Assembly: GCA_022769545.1 (NCBI GenBank) | Contig: JALEJS010000033.1 | Location: 23,911-87,910 of the forward strand | DNA: 64,000 nucleotides | Source of the DNA: Blautia sp. | Lineage (GTDB): Bacteria; Bacillota; Clostridia; Lachnospirales; Lachnospiraceae | Direction of reading: 5' to 3' | In this document: piece by piece, positions 37,177 to 46,085 of the stretch | Numbering within the stretch: the stretch's first letter is position 1 | Layout of the letters: every line of letters starts with the position of its first letter | Made by a program: the position numbers and the translations under genes | Notes under the pieces: model-generated | Told to the model about the DNA's origin: nothing | What the model saw: the letters and a program-made list of their open reading frames with translations, nothing else | Database searches by the model: none

Positions 37177-38556
37177 TTAATTTTCTTCCAGATACTTCCT
37201 ATTCTCCGAAATAACGGCTTCCATTGCATCCGGACCAGGCGCTCCCAGTGTCATACGCTTCTCCACACAGGTCTTCATGCTGATGGCTTCATAAATATCT
37301 TCCCGGAAAACAGGACTGATCGCCTGGTATTCTTCCAGAGACAATTCGTCCAGCGAAATTCCTTTTTCGATACAGGAAAGAACCAGTCTTCCCACGATTC
37401 CATGGGCATCCCGGAACGGTACGCCGTGGTTTACCAGATAATCAGCCGCATCTGTGGCATTGGTAAAGCCATTTTTGGCACTTGCTTCCATATTCTCTTT
37501 CCGGAACTGCATCGTGGATACCATTCCGGTAAACAGTGCAAGACAGCCCTTCACCGTGTCGATCGCGTCGAAGGTGAGCTCTTTGTCCTCCTGCATATCT
37601 TTATTATATGCCAGCGGAATTCCTTTCATCGTCGTCAGAAGAGACATCAGCGCACCGTATACTCTTCCCGTCTTTCCTCTCACCAGCTCTGCAATGTCCG
37701 GATTCTTCTTCTGCGGCATAATACTGCTGCCGGTGCTGTAGGCATCATCAATTTCCACGAAGCGGTATTCATTGGAATTCCAGAGAATGATTTCCTCGCA
37801 GAATCGGCTCAGATGCATCATAATCGTGGAAAGTGCCGCAAGAAGCTCAATCACATAATCTCTGTCTGACACCGAATCCATACTGTTCCGGGTAGGCTCA
37901 TCAAAATCCAGCAGCTGTGCAGTAAACATCCGATCCAGCGGATAAGTCGTTCCTGCCAGTGCACCCGCCCCCAACGGACAGGTATTCATCCGCTTCCGGA
38001 TATCCTTAAGCCGTCCGCGGTCTCTCCGAAACATTTCAAAATAGGCACCCACATGGTGTGCAAGCGTCACCGGCTGCGCTTTCTGCAGATGCGTAAACCC
38101 AGGCATATAGGTGTGAACATTGTCTTCCATGATCTTCTGCAATTCCTTCAGAAGATTTTTTACTTCCTCGTCAATTGCATCAATCTCATCCCGCACATAC
38201 AGCTTCATATCCAGAGCCACCTGGTCATTTCGGCTTCTTCCGGTATGCAGCTTCTTTCCTGCGTCCCCGATTCGGTCTATGAGATTTGCCTCCACAAAGC
38301 TGTGAATATCTTCATATTCCGATGAGATTTCCAGTTTTTTGTCCTGCACATCCTTCAGAATACTGTCAAGACCACCCAGAATTTCTTCTTTTTCCTGTTC
38401 TGTCAGAATCCCCTGACGGGCAAGCATCTGCACATGCGCCTTGCTGCCCCGAATATCCTGCTCATAAAATTTCTGATCAAATGAAATCGATGCATTAAAA
38501 TTATATACCAGCTTATCTGTTTCCTTGGTAAAGCGTCCGCCCCACAACTGTGCCAT
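37177..38556 (-). CDS. argH: Argininosuccinate lyase
   Basis: Splits argininosuccinate to arginine and fumarate, last step of arginine synthesis. The 459-residue protein carries the fumarase/aspartase superfamily signature SSIMPQKKNPD with the catalytic Ser loop, HTGRSRNDQVALD and the TPGFTHLQKAQPV region with the base His. The C-terminal part ends in a typical helical domain. It stands apart from argG here. Start ATG follows an AAACGAGG. Confidence 0.96.
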   Translation of the reverse strand: MAQLWGGRFTKETDKLVYNFNASISFDQKFYEQDIRGSKAHVQMLARQGILTEQEKEEILGGLDSILKDVQDKKLEISSEYEDIHSFVEANLIDRIGDAGKKLHTGRSRNDQVALDMKLYVRDEIDAIDEEVKNLLKELQKIMEDNVHTYMPGFTHLQKAQPVTLAHHVGAYFEMFRRDRGRLKDIRKRMNTCPLGAGALAGTTYPLDRMFTAQLLDFDEPTRNSMDSVSDRDYVIELLAALSTIMMHLSRFCEEIILWNSNEYRFVEIDDAYSTGSSIMPQKKNPDIAELVRGKTGRVYGALMSLLTTMKGIPLAYNKDMQEDKELTFDAIDTVKGCLALFTGMVSTMQFRKENMEASAKNGFTNATDAADYLVNHGVPFRDAHGIVGRLVLSCIEKGISLDELSLEEYQAISPVFREDIYEAISMKTCVEKRMTLGAPGPDAMEAVISENRKYLEEN

Positions 38557-38606
38557 ATTGATTCCTCGTTTCTTAATTTTATGTGTGTTAGTTTACCATA
38601 TTTTCT

Positions 38607-39251
38607 TTAATTTGCAAGTTTTTTCCGCTCTCTTAGTGCAGCTTCCCTTCTGGAGAAAACGCAGCCGCAGTAATTCTGCCGGTACAGACCGTATTCCTTT
38701 GAAAGCTCTGTAGAGCGCTTGTAGCCGTTTTTCTTTTTAAAATCGGAGGGAAGATGAGAAATGTGATAGATTTCTCCCAGTTCTTCGCCAATCTGATTGA
38801 GCATGGATGCATTCTTCAGCGGACTGATGCTGAGTGTCGTCGTAAACCACGAAAAGCCATATTCCTTTGCCAGTCTTGCAGTCTCCTCCAGGCGAAGACG
38901 ATAACAGCGGAAGCACCGTTCCTGCCCCTCCGGCAGATCCTCCAGCCCTTTCGCCATCTCAAAAAAAACTTCCGGACGATATTCTCCCTCCAGAAAAGAA
39001 ACCGGATGGTCAAATTTCATCTCACGGATCAGCCTGCGCATTTCTTCCACACGCTTTTCGTATTCCTCCCGGGGAGATATGTTCGGATTATAATAAAAAA
39101 CCGTAATTTCAAAATATCTGGACAAATATTCCAGAACATAGCTGCTGCAGGGTGCACAGCAGCTGTGGAGAAACAGACGCGGTACCCTGTTTTCTTCCTG
39201 CAGCTTTTCGATGCATGTTTCCAGTTCTTTCTGATAGTTTCTCTGATTCAA
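38607..39251 (-). CDS. queH: Epoxyqueuosine reductase QueH
   Basis: Reduces epoxyqueuosine to queuosine in tRNA, replacing the unrelated QueG. The DUF208 pattern is complete: LHSCCAPCSSY near residue 30, CFRCYRLRLEETA, TTLSISPLKN and a C-terminal NYCGCVFS; paired cysteines hold a 4Fe-4S cluster plus a second iron site. Length 214 is typical. It lies next to an unknown single-pass membrane protein with which it may be transcribed. Confidence 0.9.
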   Translation of the reverse strand: MNQRNYQKELETCIEKLQEENRVPRLFLHSCCAPCSSYVLEYLSRYFEITVFYYNPNISPREEYEKRVEEMRRLIREMKFDHPVSFLEGEYRPEVFFEMAKGLEDLPEGQERCFRCYRLRLEETARLAKEYGFSWFTTTLSISPLKNASMLNQIGEELGEIYHISHLPSDFKKKNGYKRSTELSKEYGLYRQNYCGCVFSRREAALRERKKLAN

Positions 39252-39269
39252 AATACCAACCTCTCATTT

Positions 39270-39971
39270 TTAAGAAATGCAGAACTCTTCGATCCACCGG
39301 ATGGCATGCTCCGGGTTTGGCGCATTTGCCACCACGCACACAATGGTCGGTTCGTAAGGAAGCGAAAAGTCCTCCGCCACACTGCTGTTCTGCAGAACCA
39401 GGCGCTCACCCTGCAGGGATTCTCCCAGCTTCTCACAGGTATCCGCATCCAGAAGCTCTTCCAGATTCAGGAAATAGTCCCCGGTATGAAAACTGCTTTC
39501 GTACAGTTCTTCCGGCATCAGCACAACATCGATGGAAGCTGCACCGACCTTTGTGGAAAATGACATCTGGCTGGAATAATTCAGTTTGTTTTCCTCATCC
39601 AGGAACAGACTGCTGTCAATCGTGATTTCCTGGTATTTGCTGTCCCATCCGAGCGTTTCCCGTATTTTGCCCGATACCTCTGTCGTATCCTCCATCCGGG
39701 ATTCCACTACCGCAAACGAAAGAACAGTATCAATTTTAGAATTTCGATAGGATACGGAAACAATATAAATCAGAAGCGCGATGACAAGCACTGCTGCCAT
39801 TGCCGGCTTGTAATACATCCAGATATACTGGATCCGTTTTCCCCAGCTCATTTCCCTGAGCTTCTGCTTTTCCATCTGTCGTTTCTGTTCTTTCGTCAGA
39901 TCCGACTCGTGAATCACAGGTTCTGTCGGCTGTTCCTGTGTCTCCCCATCCGGTTTCCATTCAATTCTCAT
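39270..39971 (-). CDS. Single-pass membrane protein, unknown
   Basis: 233 residues. A charged N-terminal cytoplasmic part with a run of Lys/Gln (LTKEQKRQMEKQKLREM), one membrane helix (MAAVLVIALLIYIVSV), then an extracytoplasmic domain of about 145 residues with conserved-looking VVLMPEELYES and TIVCVVANAPNPEHAIRWIEE. The outer part resembles a small binding or sensor domain seen in clostridial proteins of unknown role. The ATG at 39971 with GAGGTG upstream is preferred over 40031. It precedes queH by 18 bases. Confidence 0.7.
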   Translation of the reverse strand: MRIEWKPDGETQEQPTEPVIHESDLTKEQKRQMEKQKLREMSWGKRIQYIWMYYKPAMAAVLVIALLIYIVSVSYRNSKIDTVLSFAVVESRMEDTTEVSGKIRETLGWDSKYQEITIDSSLFLDEENKLNYSSQMSFSTKVGAASIDVVLMPEELYESSFHTGDYFLNLEELLDADTCEKLGESLQGERLVLQNSSVAEDFSLPYEPTIVCVVANAPNPEHAIRWIEEFCIS

Positions 39972-40176
39972 TCGTACGATCACCTCTTTTTTATTCTTTT
40001 TATCATACCATACCCACCTTTTGATGTCCACAGACAGACAGAAAACTTCACATACTGATCAAAATCTTTTGAAACATCCGTTTCTGCAAATGTTCCACAT
40101 GATCCGGCTTCCTGCAAACAGTAACCAGTTTTTTCCAGACGCATAAGCTATACTATATGACACAGGAGGTAATCAC

Positions 40177-40944
40177 ATGAAACCGCTTTTAGAAGTCCGG
40201 GATGTCTGTCTGTCCTATCACACAGTTCTCGGCGAAACTCCGGCACTGTCTCACATTTCCTTTGATCTGATGCCGGACGAATTTCTGGCAATTGTAGGGC
40301 CGTCCGGATGCGGAAAAACAACCCTTCTCAATCTGATTGCCGGACTGTCGCTTCCGGAACACGGTACCATTTTAATGGATGATTCACCGGTAGCGCTGCA
40401 GAAATCACGGATCGGATACATGCTTCAGAAAGACCATCTGCTGGAATGGCGCTCGATATACCGGAATGTCATACTCGGACTGGAAATACGCAATCAACTG
40501 ACAACACAGAATCTGTCCACGGTTGACCAGATGCTGAAGGCCTATGAGCTGGATAAATTCAGGGATGCAAAGCCTTCCCAGCTTTCCGGCGGGATGCGGC
40601 AAAGAGCCGCTCTGATCCGCACACTTGCACCGGATCCCGATCTTCTTCTTCTGGACGAACCGTTTTCTGCACTGGATTATCAGACACGCCTTCGCGTCTG
40701 TGATGATATTGGCCGCTTATTAAAAAAGGCAGCCAAACCGGCCATTCTGGTAACCCATGATATTTCCGAGGCGATCAGTATGGCAGACCGGATCATCATC
40801 CTTGGAAATCGTCCGGCCTCCATTCAGCGGATCATACCCATCCGGCTGGATATTCCGGACCGAACACCGCTTTCCTCCCGCAGTGCCCCGGATTTCAAAT
40901 ATTATTTTAATCTGATATGGAAGGAGCTGAACCAGAATGTCTGA
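40177..40944 (+). CDS. ABC transporter ATP-binding protein (nitrate/sulfonate/taurine type)
   Basis: ATPase of 255 residues with Walker [13 protein letters not shown]-loop in YMLQKDHLLEWR, signature LSGGMRQRAAL and Walker B LLLLDEPFSALD. Closest known relatives are SsuB/TauB/NrtD. GGAGG lies before ATG. It overlaps the permease by eight bases. Unlike the usual operon, no substrate-binding protein gene follows, so the substrate cannot be guessed; thiamine-precursor or riboflavin-like carriers share this architecture. Confidence 0.88.
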   Translation: MKPLLEVRDVCLSYHTVLGETPALSHISFDLMPDEFLAIVGPSGCGKTTLLNLIAGLSLPEHGTILMDDSPVALQKSRIGYMLQKDHLLEWRSIYRNVILGLEIRNQLTTQNLSTVDQMLKAYELDKFRDAKPSQLSGGMRQRAALIRTLAPDPDLLLLDEPFSALDYQTRLRVCDDIGRLLKKAAKPAILVTHDISEAISMADRIIILGNRPASIQRIIPIRLDIPDRTPLSSRSAPDFKYYFNLIWKELNQNV

Positions 40945-41734
40945 GCTTTCTCCTCTGCAGCAGCAGTATATAAAAAAACGAAGACAGGAAAGACATATCG
41001 TCTGCACCGTGAGGGTGCTGATTTTTCTTTTGTTTCTCCTGCTCTGGGAAATTGCCTCCGGATGCGGCTGGATCGATTCGTTTATCTTCAGCAGTCCCTC
41101 ACGGATTCTGAAAACCTTTTTCCAGATGTGCCTGAGTGAAAATCTGATGCACCATATTTCTATCACCCTGGAAGAAACACTGATCAGTTTTTTTCTTGTG
41201 GTTACGGTCGGAACCGGTATTGCCATACTTCTCTGGCTTTTTCCGAAAGCCTCACAGATTGCCGAACCCTATTTCGTCGTATTAAACAGCCTCCCAAAGT
41301 CCGCTCTTGCCCCTCTGCTGATTGTATGGCTGGGTGCAAATATGCGGACTATTATCGTTGCGGGAATTTCTGTCGCAATATTCGGTTCTGTCATCAATTT
41401 ATATACCGGATTCCAGGATGTAGATACAGAAAAGCTGAAGCTGGTCACCACACTTGGAGGAAACCGCCGGCATCAGCTTTTTAAGATTGTTCTTCCTGCT
41501 TCCATTCCTCTGATTCTGAGTGTGATGAAGGTGAATATCGGCCTTTGCCTGGTGGGTGTTGTGATCGGCGAATTCATTGGAGCACGGGAAGGTCTTGGGT
41601 ATCTGATCATATACGGAAGCCAGACCTTTAAGCTGAACTGGGTCATCATGTCGATCGTGATTTTGTGTATCATTGCCATGATGCTGTATGCCGTTCTGGG
41701 ATTGCTGGAAAAAAGGTATATGAAAAGAATTTAA
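40937..41734 (+). CDS. ABC transporter permease (SsuC/TauC type)
   Basis: 265 residues with about six membrane segments and the BPD_transp_1 loop (TLGGNRRHQLFKIVLPASIPLIL), where the coupling helix EAA motif occurs. It is translationally coupled to the ATPase upstream. A MerR-type gene follows on the same strand with its own promoter. The absence of a binding protein is a real gap: the 160 bases after it contain only the next promoter. Confidence 0.86.
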   Translation: MSELSPLQQQYIKKRRQERHIVCTVRVLIFLLFLLLWEIASGCGWIDSFIFSSPSRILKTFFQMCLSENLMHHISITLEETLISFFLVVTVGTGIAILLWLFPKASQIAEPYFVVLNSLPKSALAPLLIVWLGANMRTIIVAGISVAIFGSVINLYTGFQDVDTEKLKLVTTLGGNRRHQLFKIVLPASIPLILSVMKVNIGLCLVGVVIGEFIGAREGLGYLIIYGSQTFKLNWVIMSIVILCIIAMMLYAVLGLLEKRYMKRI

Positions 41735-41774
41735 TAGTTTACAGAAATCTTTTATCAGAAATCCGACTGTTTTA

Positions 41775-41871
41775 TTGTGTTTTGAAATACCTCGATATAT
41801 AATGAGTCAAGGGACAAATGGACATAAAATGCCTGCATGCGTTTTTATGTCTATGGATCCCCTGGCTCATT
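41775..41871 (+). promoter_or_regulatory. Promoter and dyad-rich leader of the MerR-methyltransferase gene
   Basis: TTGTGT (41775-41780) and TATAAT (41798-41803), 17-bp spacer. Outer imperfect dyad AATGAGTCAAGGG/CCCCTGGCTCATT starts in the -10 box at 41801. An inner perfect 9-bp hairpin GACATAAAA/TTTTATGTC lies at 41821-41829 and 41843-41851. No T run follows. It is either an operator or a structured 5' leader of a class that I do not recognise. Confidence 0.5.
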
Positions 41872-41899
41872 TGATACTATTCCAGGATTGGAGTCTCAC

Positions 41900-43093
41900 A
41901 TGAAAAAAGAAGGTTATTATTCATCCGGCGAATTCGCCCGTCTGGCCCATGTCACGCTGCGGACCATCCGCTATTACGACAAACATGATATCCTGAAACC
42001 ATCTTACGTGGCGCCTTCCGGAGCACGTTTCTATACCGATACGGATCTTGCCCGTCTTCAGCAGATTCTCCTTCTGAAATATCTTGGCTTTTCTCTGGAT
42101 GACATCCGGGAAATGACCATCGACGACACAGACTACCGTTTCATGCTGAATTCTTTGAACATCCAGCTGAAGCTGGTCCGGGAACGCATTGAACAGATGC
42201 AGCTGGTGGAAGCGGCGATCATGGATACGGCGGCAGCCATCTCCGACCGCCACACCATAGACTGGAGCAGCATGCTGAACCTGATCCACCTGACCAGCAT
42301 GGAAAAAAGTCTGAAAAATCAGTACCAGAATGCCAGCAACATTTCGGCACGGATCCATCTCCACAGTCTGTATTCCCAGAACAAGCAGGGATGGTTCCCA
42401 TGGGTTTATCAGCAGTGCCGGATTGTTCCCGGAATGAAGATTCTGGAAATCGGCTGCGGCGACGGGGCACTGTGGACACAGAATCTTTCCCTTCTTCCTG
42501 ACCAGGTATCCATCACACTGTCTGATGTTTCCGAGGGAATGCTGCGCGATGCCCGGCGGGCCATTGGTGCGGAGGATCCCCGCTTTACCTTTGCCTCCTT
42601 CGACTGCCACAGTATCCCCATGGAGGATGGACAGTTTGACCTGGTCATCGCAAACCATGTGCTGTTTTATTGCAGCAATATCCGCCAGGTCTGTCAGGAG
42701 GTATCCCGTGTTCTGAAACCCGGCGGACATTTTCTGTGCAGTACCTACGGTTCCGGTCACATGAAGGAAATCAGTCAGCTTGTACAGGATTACGATAAAA
42801 ATATTGTTCTGTCAGCGGAATATCTCTACGAACGCTTTGGCCGGGAAAACGGCAGGGAGATTCTGTGCAGAGATTTCTTTGATGTGCAATGGCATTCCTA
42901 TGAAGATTCTCTTCTGGTCACGGAGGCAGAGCCTCTGATTTCCTACATTCTTTCCTGCCATGGAAATCAGAACCAGTACATTCTGGATAAGTACAAGGAT
43001 TTCCGATCCTTTGTTGCCAGAAAAACCGACAAAGGCTTTTACATTTCCAAGGATGCCGGCATATTTCTTTGTGAAAAAGTTACAAATTTATGA
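41900..43093 (+). CDS. MerR-family regulator fused to a SAM-dependent methyltransferase
   Basis: The first 110 residues are a MerR winged helix (YYSSGEFARLAHVTLRTIRYYDKHDILKPS and GFSLDDIREMT) with a coiled dimer helix. Residues from about 160 form a class I methyltransferase: motif I KILEIGCGDGALW, then LSDVSEGMLRDARR, FDLVIANHVLFYC and VLKPGGHFLCSTYGSG. The fusion implies that SAM or a methyl acceptor controls DNA binding, or that the ligand is methylated by its own sensor. The frame opens at 41837, but GGAG six bases before the ATG at 41900 gives the start. It lies just before a MerR-type promoter in front of rfbA. Confidence 0.85.
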   Translation: MKKEGYYSSGEFARLAHVTLRTIRYYDKHDILKPSYVAPSGARFYTDTDLARLQQILLLKYLGFSLDDIREMTIDDTDYRFMLNSLNIQLKLVRERIEQMQLVEAAIMDTAAAISDRHTIDWSSMLNLIHLTSMEKSLKNQYQNASNISARIHLHSLYSQNKQGWFPWVYQQCRIVPGMKILEIGCGDGALWTQNLSLLPDQVSITLSDVSEGMLRDARRAIGAEDPRFTFASFDCHSIPMEDGQFDLVIANHVLFYCSNIRQVCQEVSRVLKPGGHFLCSTYGSGHMKEISQLVQDYDKNIVLSAEYLYERFGRENGREILCRDFFDVQWHSYEDSLLVTEAEPLISYILSCHGNQNQYILDKYKDFRSFVARKTDKGFYISKDAGIFLCEKVTNL

Positions 43094-43110
43094 ATTTTTT
43101 GAAAAAGTTC

Positions 43111-43141
43111 TTGAAGGTGACCTAAGGTCACCTTTTATAAT
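43111..43141 (+). promoter_or_regulatory. MerR-type promoter before rfbA
   Basis: TTGAAG (43111-43116) and TATAAT (43136-43141) are separated by 19 bp, too far for normal sigma-A use. The spacer holds a perfect 9-bp dyad AAGGTGACC-TAA-GGTCACCTT (43114-43134). MerR-family activators are known to bind such dyads in 19-20-bp spacers and twist the DNA to align the boxes. The MerR-methyltransferase gene ends 20 bases upstream, so it is the obvious candidate regulator. Confidence 0.75.
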
Positions 43142-43171
43142 GAATGTATCAAATAAAAAAGGAGAAAACTT

Positions 43172-44068
43172 ATGAAAGGTATTATATTAGCTGGAGGTTC
43201 CGGTACACGCCTTTACCCGCTGACCATGGTCACCTCAAAACAGTTACTGCCGATTTATGATAAACCAATGATCTACTATCCGCTCGCGGTTCTTATGAAA
43301 GCCGGCATCCGGGATATTCTGATTATTTCCACCCCACAGGATACCCCCCGCTTCCGTGAGCTTCTCGGTGACGGACATCAGTTTGGCGTTAAGATCAGCT
43401 ACGCAGTTCAGCCAAGTCCGGACGGACTGGCACAGGCATTCCTGATCGGCGAGGAATTCATCGGACAGGACACCGTTGCCATGGTTCTGGGGGACAACAT
43501 TTTCTCCGGCCACGGACTCACCAAGCGGCTGAAAGCGGCTGTGGAAAATGCGGAAACCGGAAAAGGTGCCACCGTATTCGGGTATTATGTCGATGATCCG
43601 GAGCGCTTCGGAATCGTGGAATTCGATGCAGAGGGAAAAGCGGTTTCCATCGAAGAAAAACCGGAGCATCCGAAGAGCAATTACTGCGTCACAGGACTTT
43701 ATTTTTACGATAACCGGGTGGTGGAGTATGCCAAAAGCCTGAAACCCAGTGCCAGAGGAGAACTGGAGATTACAGACCTGAACCGCATTTATCTGGAAAA
43801 TGCAGAGCTGAATGTGGAGCTTCTGGGACAGGGATTCACATGGCTGGATACCGGAACACACGAAAGCCTGGTGGAAGCCACCAACTTTGTAAAAACCGTA
43901 GAAAGCCATCAGCACCGAAAAATTGCCTGTCTGGAAGAAATCGCATATCTGAACGGCTGGATCACAAAAGAGGAAGTTCTCAAGGTGTATGAGGTACTCA
44001 AGAAAAACCAGTACGGCCAGTATCTGAAAGATGTTCTGGACGGAAAATACATGGATGTTCTGCACTGA
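43172..44068 (+). CDS. rfbA: Glucose-1-phosphate thymidylyltransferase
   Basis: Makes dTDP-glucose from dTTP and glucose-1-phosphate. The 298-residue chain starts with the nucleotidyltransferase loop [15 protein letters not shown], with [12 protein letters not shown] and LGDNIF further on. GGAGAAAAC precedes the ATG. First gene of rfbA-rfbB-rfbD under a MerR-type promoter. Confidence 0.95.
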   Translation: MKGIILAGGSGTRLYPLTMVTSKQLLPIYDKPMIYYPLAVLMKAGIRDILIISTPQDTPRFRELLGDGHQFGVKISYAVQPSPDGLAQAFLIGEEFIGQDTVAMVLGDNIFSGHGLTKRLKAAVENAETGKGATVFGYYVDDPERFGIVEFDAEGKAVSIEEKPEHPKSNYCVTGLYFYDNRVVEYAKSLKPSARGELEITDLNRIYLENAELNVELLGQGFTWLDTGTHESLVEATNFVKTVESHQHRKIACLEEIAYLNGWITKEEVLKVYEVLKKNQYGQYLKDVLDGKYMDVLH

Positions 44069-44108
44069 TCATTTTTATTCTTTATTCACTGATAAAAGGA
44101 GATATTTT

Positions 44109-45137
44109 ATGACAATTATAGTAACCGGCGGTGCCGGATTTATCGGAAGCAACTTTATTTTTCACATGCTGAACAAATACCCGGACTATCGTATCGTATG
44201 TCTGGACTGTCTGACCTATGCCGGAAACCTTTCCACGCTGGCACCGGTTATGGACAACCCGAACTTCCGTTTTGTGAAGGAAAGCATTACAGACCGGGAA
44301 GCGGTATACAGACTTTTTGAGGAAGAAAAACCGGATATGGTAGTAAACTTTGCAGCAGAAAGTCATGTGGACCGTTCCATCGAAAATCCGGAAGTTTTCC
44401 TGAACACCAATATCATCGGAACGGCTGTCCTTATGGACGCCTGCCGCAAATACGGAATCCAGAGATATCACCAGGTTTCCACCGATGAAGTATACGGAGA
44501 TCTTCCGCTGGACAGACCGGATCTGTTCTTCACCGAGGAAACTCCCATTCACACCAGCAGCCCGTACAGCTCCTCCAAGGCAGGTGCCGATCTGCTTGTT
44601 CTGGCATACCACAGAACCTATGGTCTGCCCGTCACCATCAGCCGCTGCTCCAATAACTACGGCCCCTATCATTTCCCGGAGAAGCTGATTCCGCTGATGA
44701 TTGCCAACGCACTGAATGACAAACCTCTTCCGGTTTACGGAAAAGGAGAAAATGTCCGTGACTGGCTCTATGTAGAGGATCACTGCAAAGCCATCGACCT
44801 CATTATTCATAACGGCCGTGTGGGTGAGGTATACAACATCGGCGGTCACAACGAAATGAAGAACATTGATATCGTAAAAATCATCTGCAAAGAGCTTGGA
44901 AAGCCGGAAAGTCTGATCACTTATGTGGCAGACCGTAAGGGACATGATATGCGCTACGCCATCGATCCCACAAAAATTCACAGTGAACTGGGATGGCTGC
45001 CCGAAACAAAATTTGCAGACGGAATCAAGAAGACCATTCAGTGGTATCTGGATCACAAGGAATGGTGGGAAACCATCATTTCCGGAGAATATCAGAACTA
45101 TTATGAAAAAATGTACGGAAACCGCGGGGAGGCATAA
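44109..45137 (+). CDS. rfbB: dTDP-glucose 4,6-dehydratase
   Basis: Converts dTDP-glucose to dTDP-4-keto-6-deoxyglucose. The 342-residue SDR enzyme has the NAD fold IVTGGAGFIGSNF, the VNFAAESHVDRS segment, STDEVYG and the catalytic YSSSKAGAD (Tyr-x3-Lys). The open frame extends to 44031 inside rfbA, but AAAGGAG at 44096 and the ATG at 44109 give the family start. Followed by rfbD after three bases. Confidence 0.95.
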   Translation: MTIIVTGGAGFIGSNFIFHMLNKYPDYRIVCLDCLTYAGNLSTLAPVMDNPNFRFVKESITDREAVYRLFEEEKPDMVVNFAAESHVDRSIENPEVFLNTNIIGTAVLMDACRKYGIQRYHQVSTDEVYGDLPLDRPDLFFTEETPIHTSSPYSSSKAGADLLVLAYHRTYGLPVTISRCSNNYGPYHFPEKLIPLMIANALNDKPLPVYGKGENVRDWLYVEDHCKAIDLIIHNGRVGEVYNIGGHNEMKNIDIVKIICKELGKPESLITYVADRKGHDMRYAIDPTKIHSELGWLPETKFADGIKKTIQWYLDHKEWWETIISGEYQNYYEKMYGNRGEA

Positions 45138-45140
45138 AGC

Positions 45141-46073
45141 ATGAGAGTATTTGTTACCGGTGTTGCCGGTCAGCTGGGACATGATGTCATGAACGAACTG
45201 GCCGCAAGAGAAATGGAAGGTGTGGGAAGTGATCTTGCACCTGAATACAGCGGGATCGCGGATGGTTCTGCCGTGACCGCCATGCCGTATGTTCCCATGG
45301 ATATCACAGACGCAGCTTCTGTGGAAAAAGTCATCACAGACGCCAATGTGGATGCCGTCATTCACTGCGCCGCCTGGACCGCTGTCGATGCAGCCGAGGA
45401 AGAAGAAAATCAGCCGAAAGTGCATAAGATCAATGCCGTCGGAACCGAAAACATCGCCCGTATCTGCAAAAAACGGGACCTGAAGATGCTGTATCTTTCC
45501 ACGGATTACGTGTTTGACGGACAGGGGGAAACACCCTGGCAGCCGGACTGTAAGGATTACCGCCCTCTGAATGTATATGGACAGAGTAAACTGGACGGCG
45601 AACTGGCTGTTTCTTCTCTTCTGGATAAATATTTCATTGTCCGCATCGCATGGGTATTCGGCAAAAACGGCAAAAACTTTATCCGAACCATGCTGAATCT
45701 GGGACAGAAATACGATACCATTCGCGTAGTCAATGATCAGATCGGTACACCAACCTACACCTTCGATCTGGCAAGACTGCTGGTGGATATGATCGTTACA
45801 GACAAATATGGGTATTACCATGCCACAAACGAAGGCGGCTATATCAGCTGGTATGATTTCACGAAAGAAATTTTCCGACAGGCCTGTGCGGCAGGTCATA
45901 CAGAGTATGCCAAAGTCCATGTGATTCCCGTTACCACACAGGAATATGGCATCTCAAAGGCTGCACGTCCTTTCAACAGCCGTCTGGACAAACACAAGCT
46001 TACCGAAATGGGATTTTCTCTCCTTCCTGCATGGCAGGATGCACTGGCCCGATATTTAAAAGAACTTGAATAG
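45141..46073 (+). CDS. rfbD: dTDP-4-dehydrorhamnose reductase
   Basis: Last step to dTDP-rhamnose. The 310-residue chain has VTGVAGQLGHDVMNEL, HCAAWTAVDAAEEE, LSTDYVFDG and the catalytic YGQSKLDGE. It is slightly longer than usual (about 285-300) because of an insertion after residue 30 (SGIADGSAVTAMPYVP). It overlaps no neighbour; the next gene starts 12 bases later. rfbC, the epimerase between RfbB and RfbD, is not present. Confidence 0.92.
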   Translation: MRVFVTGVAGQLGHDVMNELAAREMEGVGSDLAPEYSGIADGSAVTAMPYVPMDITDAASVEKVITDANVDAVIHCAAWTAVDAAEEEENQPKVHKINAVGTENIARICKKRDLKMLYLSTDYVFDGQGETPWQPDCKDYRPLNVYGQSKLDGELAVSSLLDKYFIVRIAWVFGKNGKNFIRTMLNLGQKYDTIRVVNDQIGTPTYTFDLARLLVDMIVTDKYGYYHATNEGGYISWYDFTKEIFRQACAAGHTEYAKVHVIPVTTQEYGISKAARPFNSRLDKHKLTEMGFSLLPAWQDALARYLKELE

Positions 46074-46085
46074 GAGTGTTCTCTC

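Noticed and set aside
41801..41871. Known SAM riboswitch before the methyltransferase fusion
   Set aside because: No SAM-I, II or III core seen and the outer arm begins in the -10 box.
44082..45920. Minus-strand frame of 612 codons opposite rfbB and rfbD
   Set aside because: Shadow of two well-identified genes; no RBS or domain.
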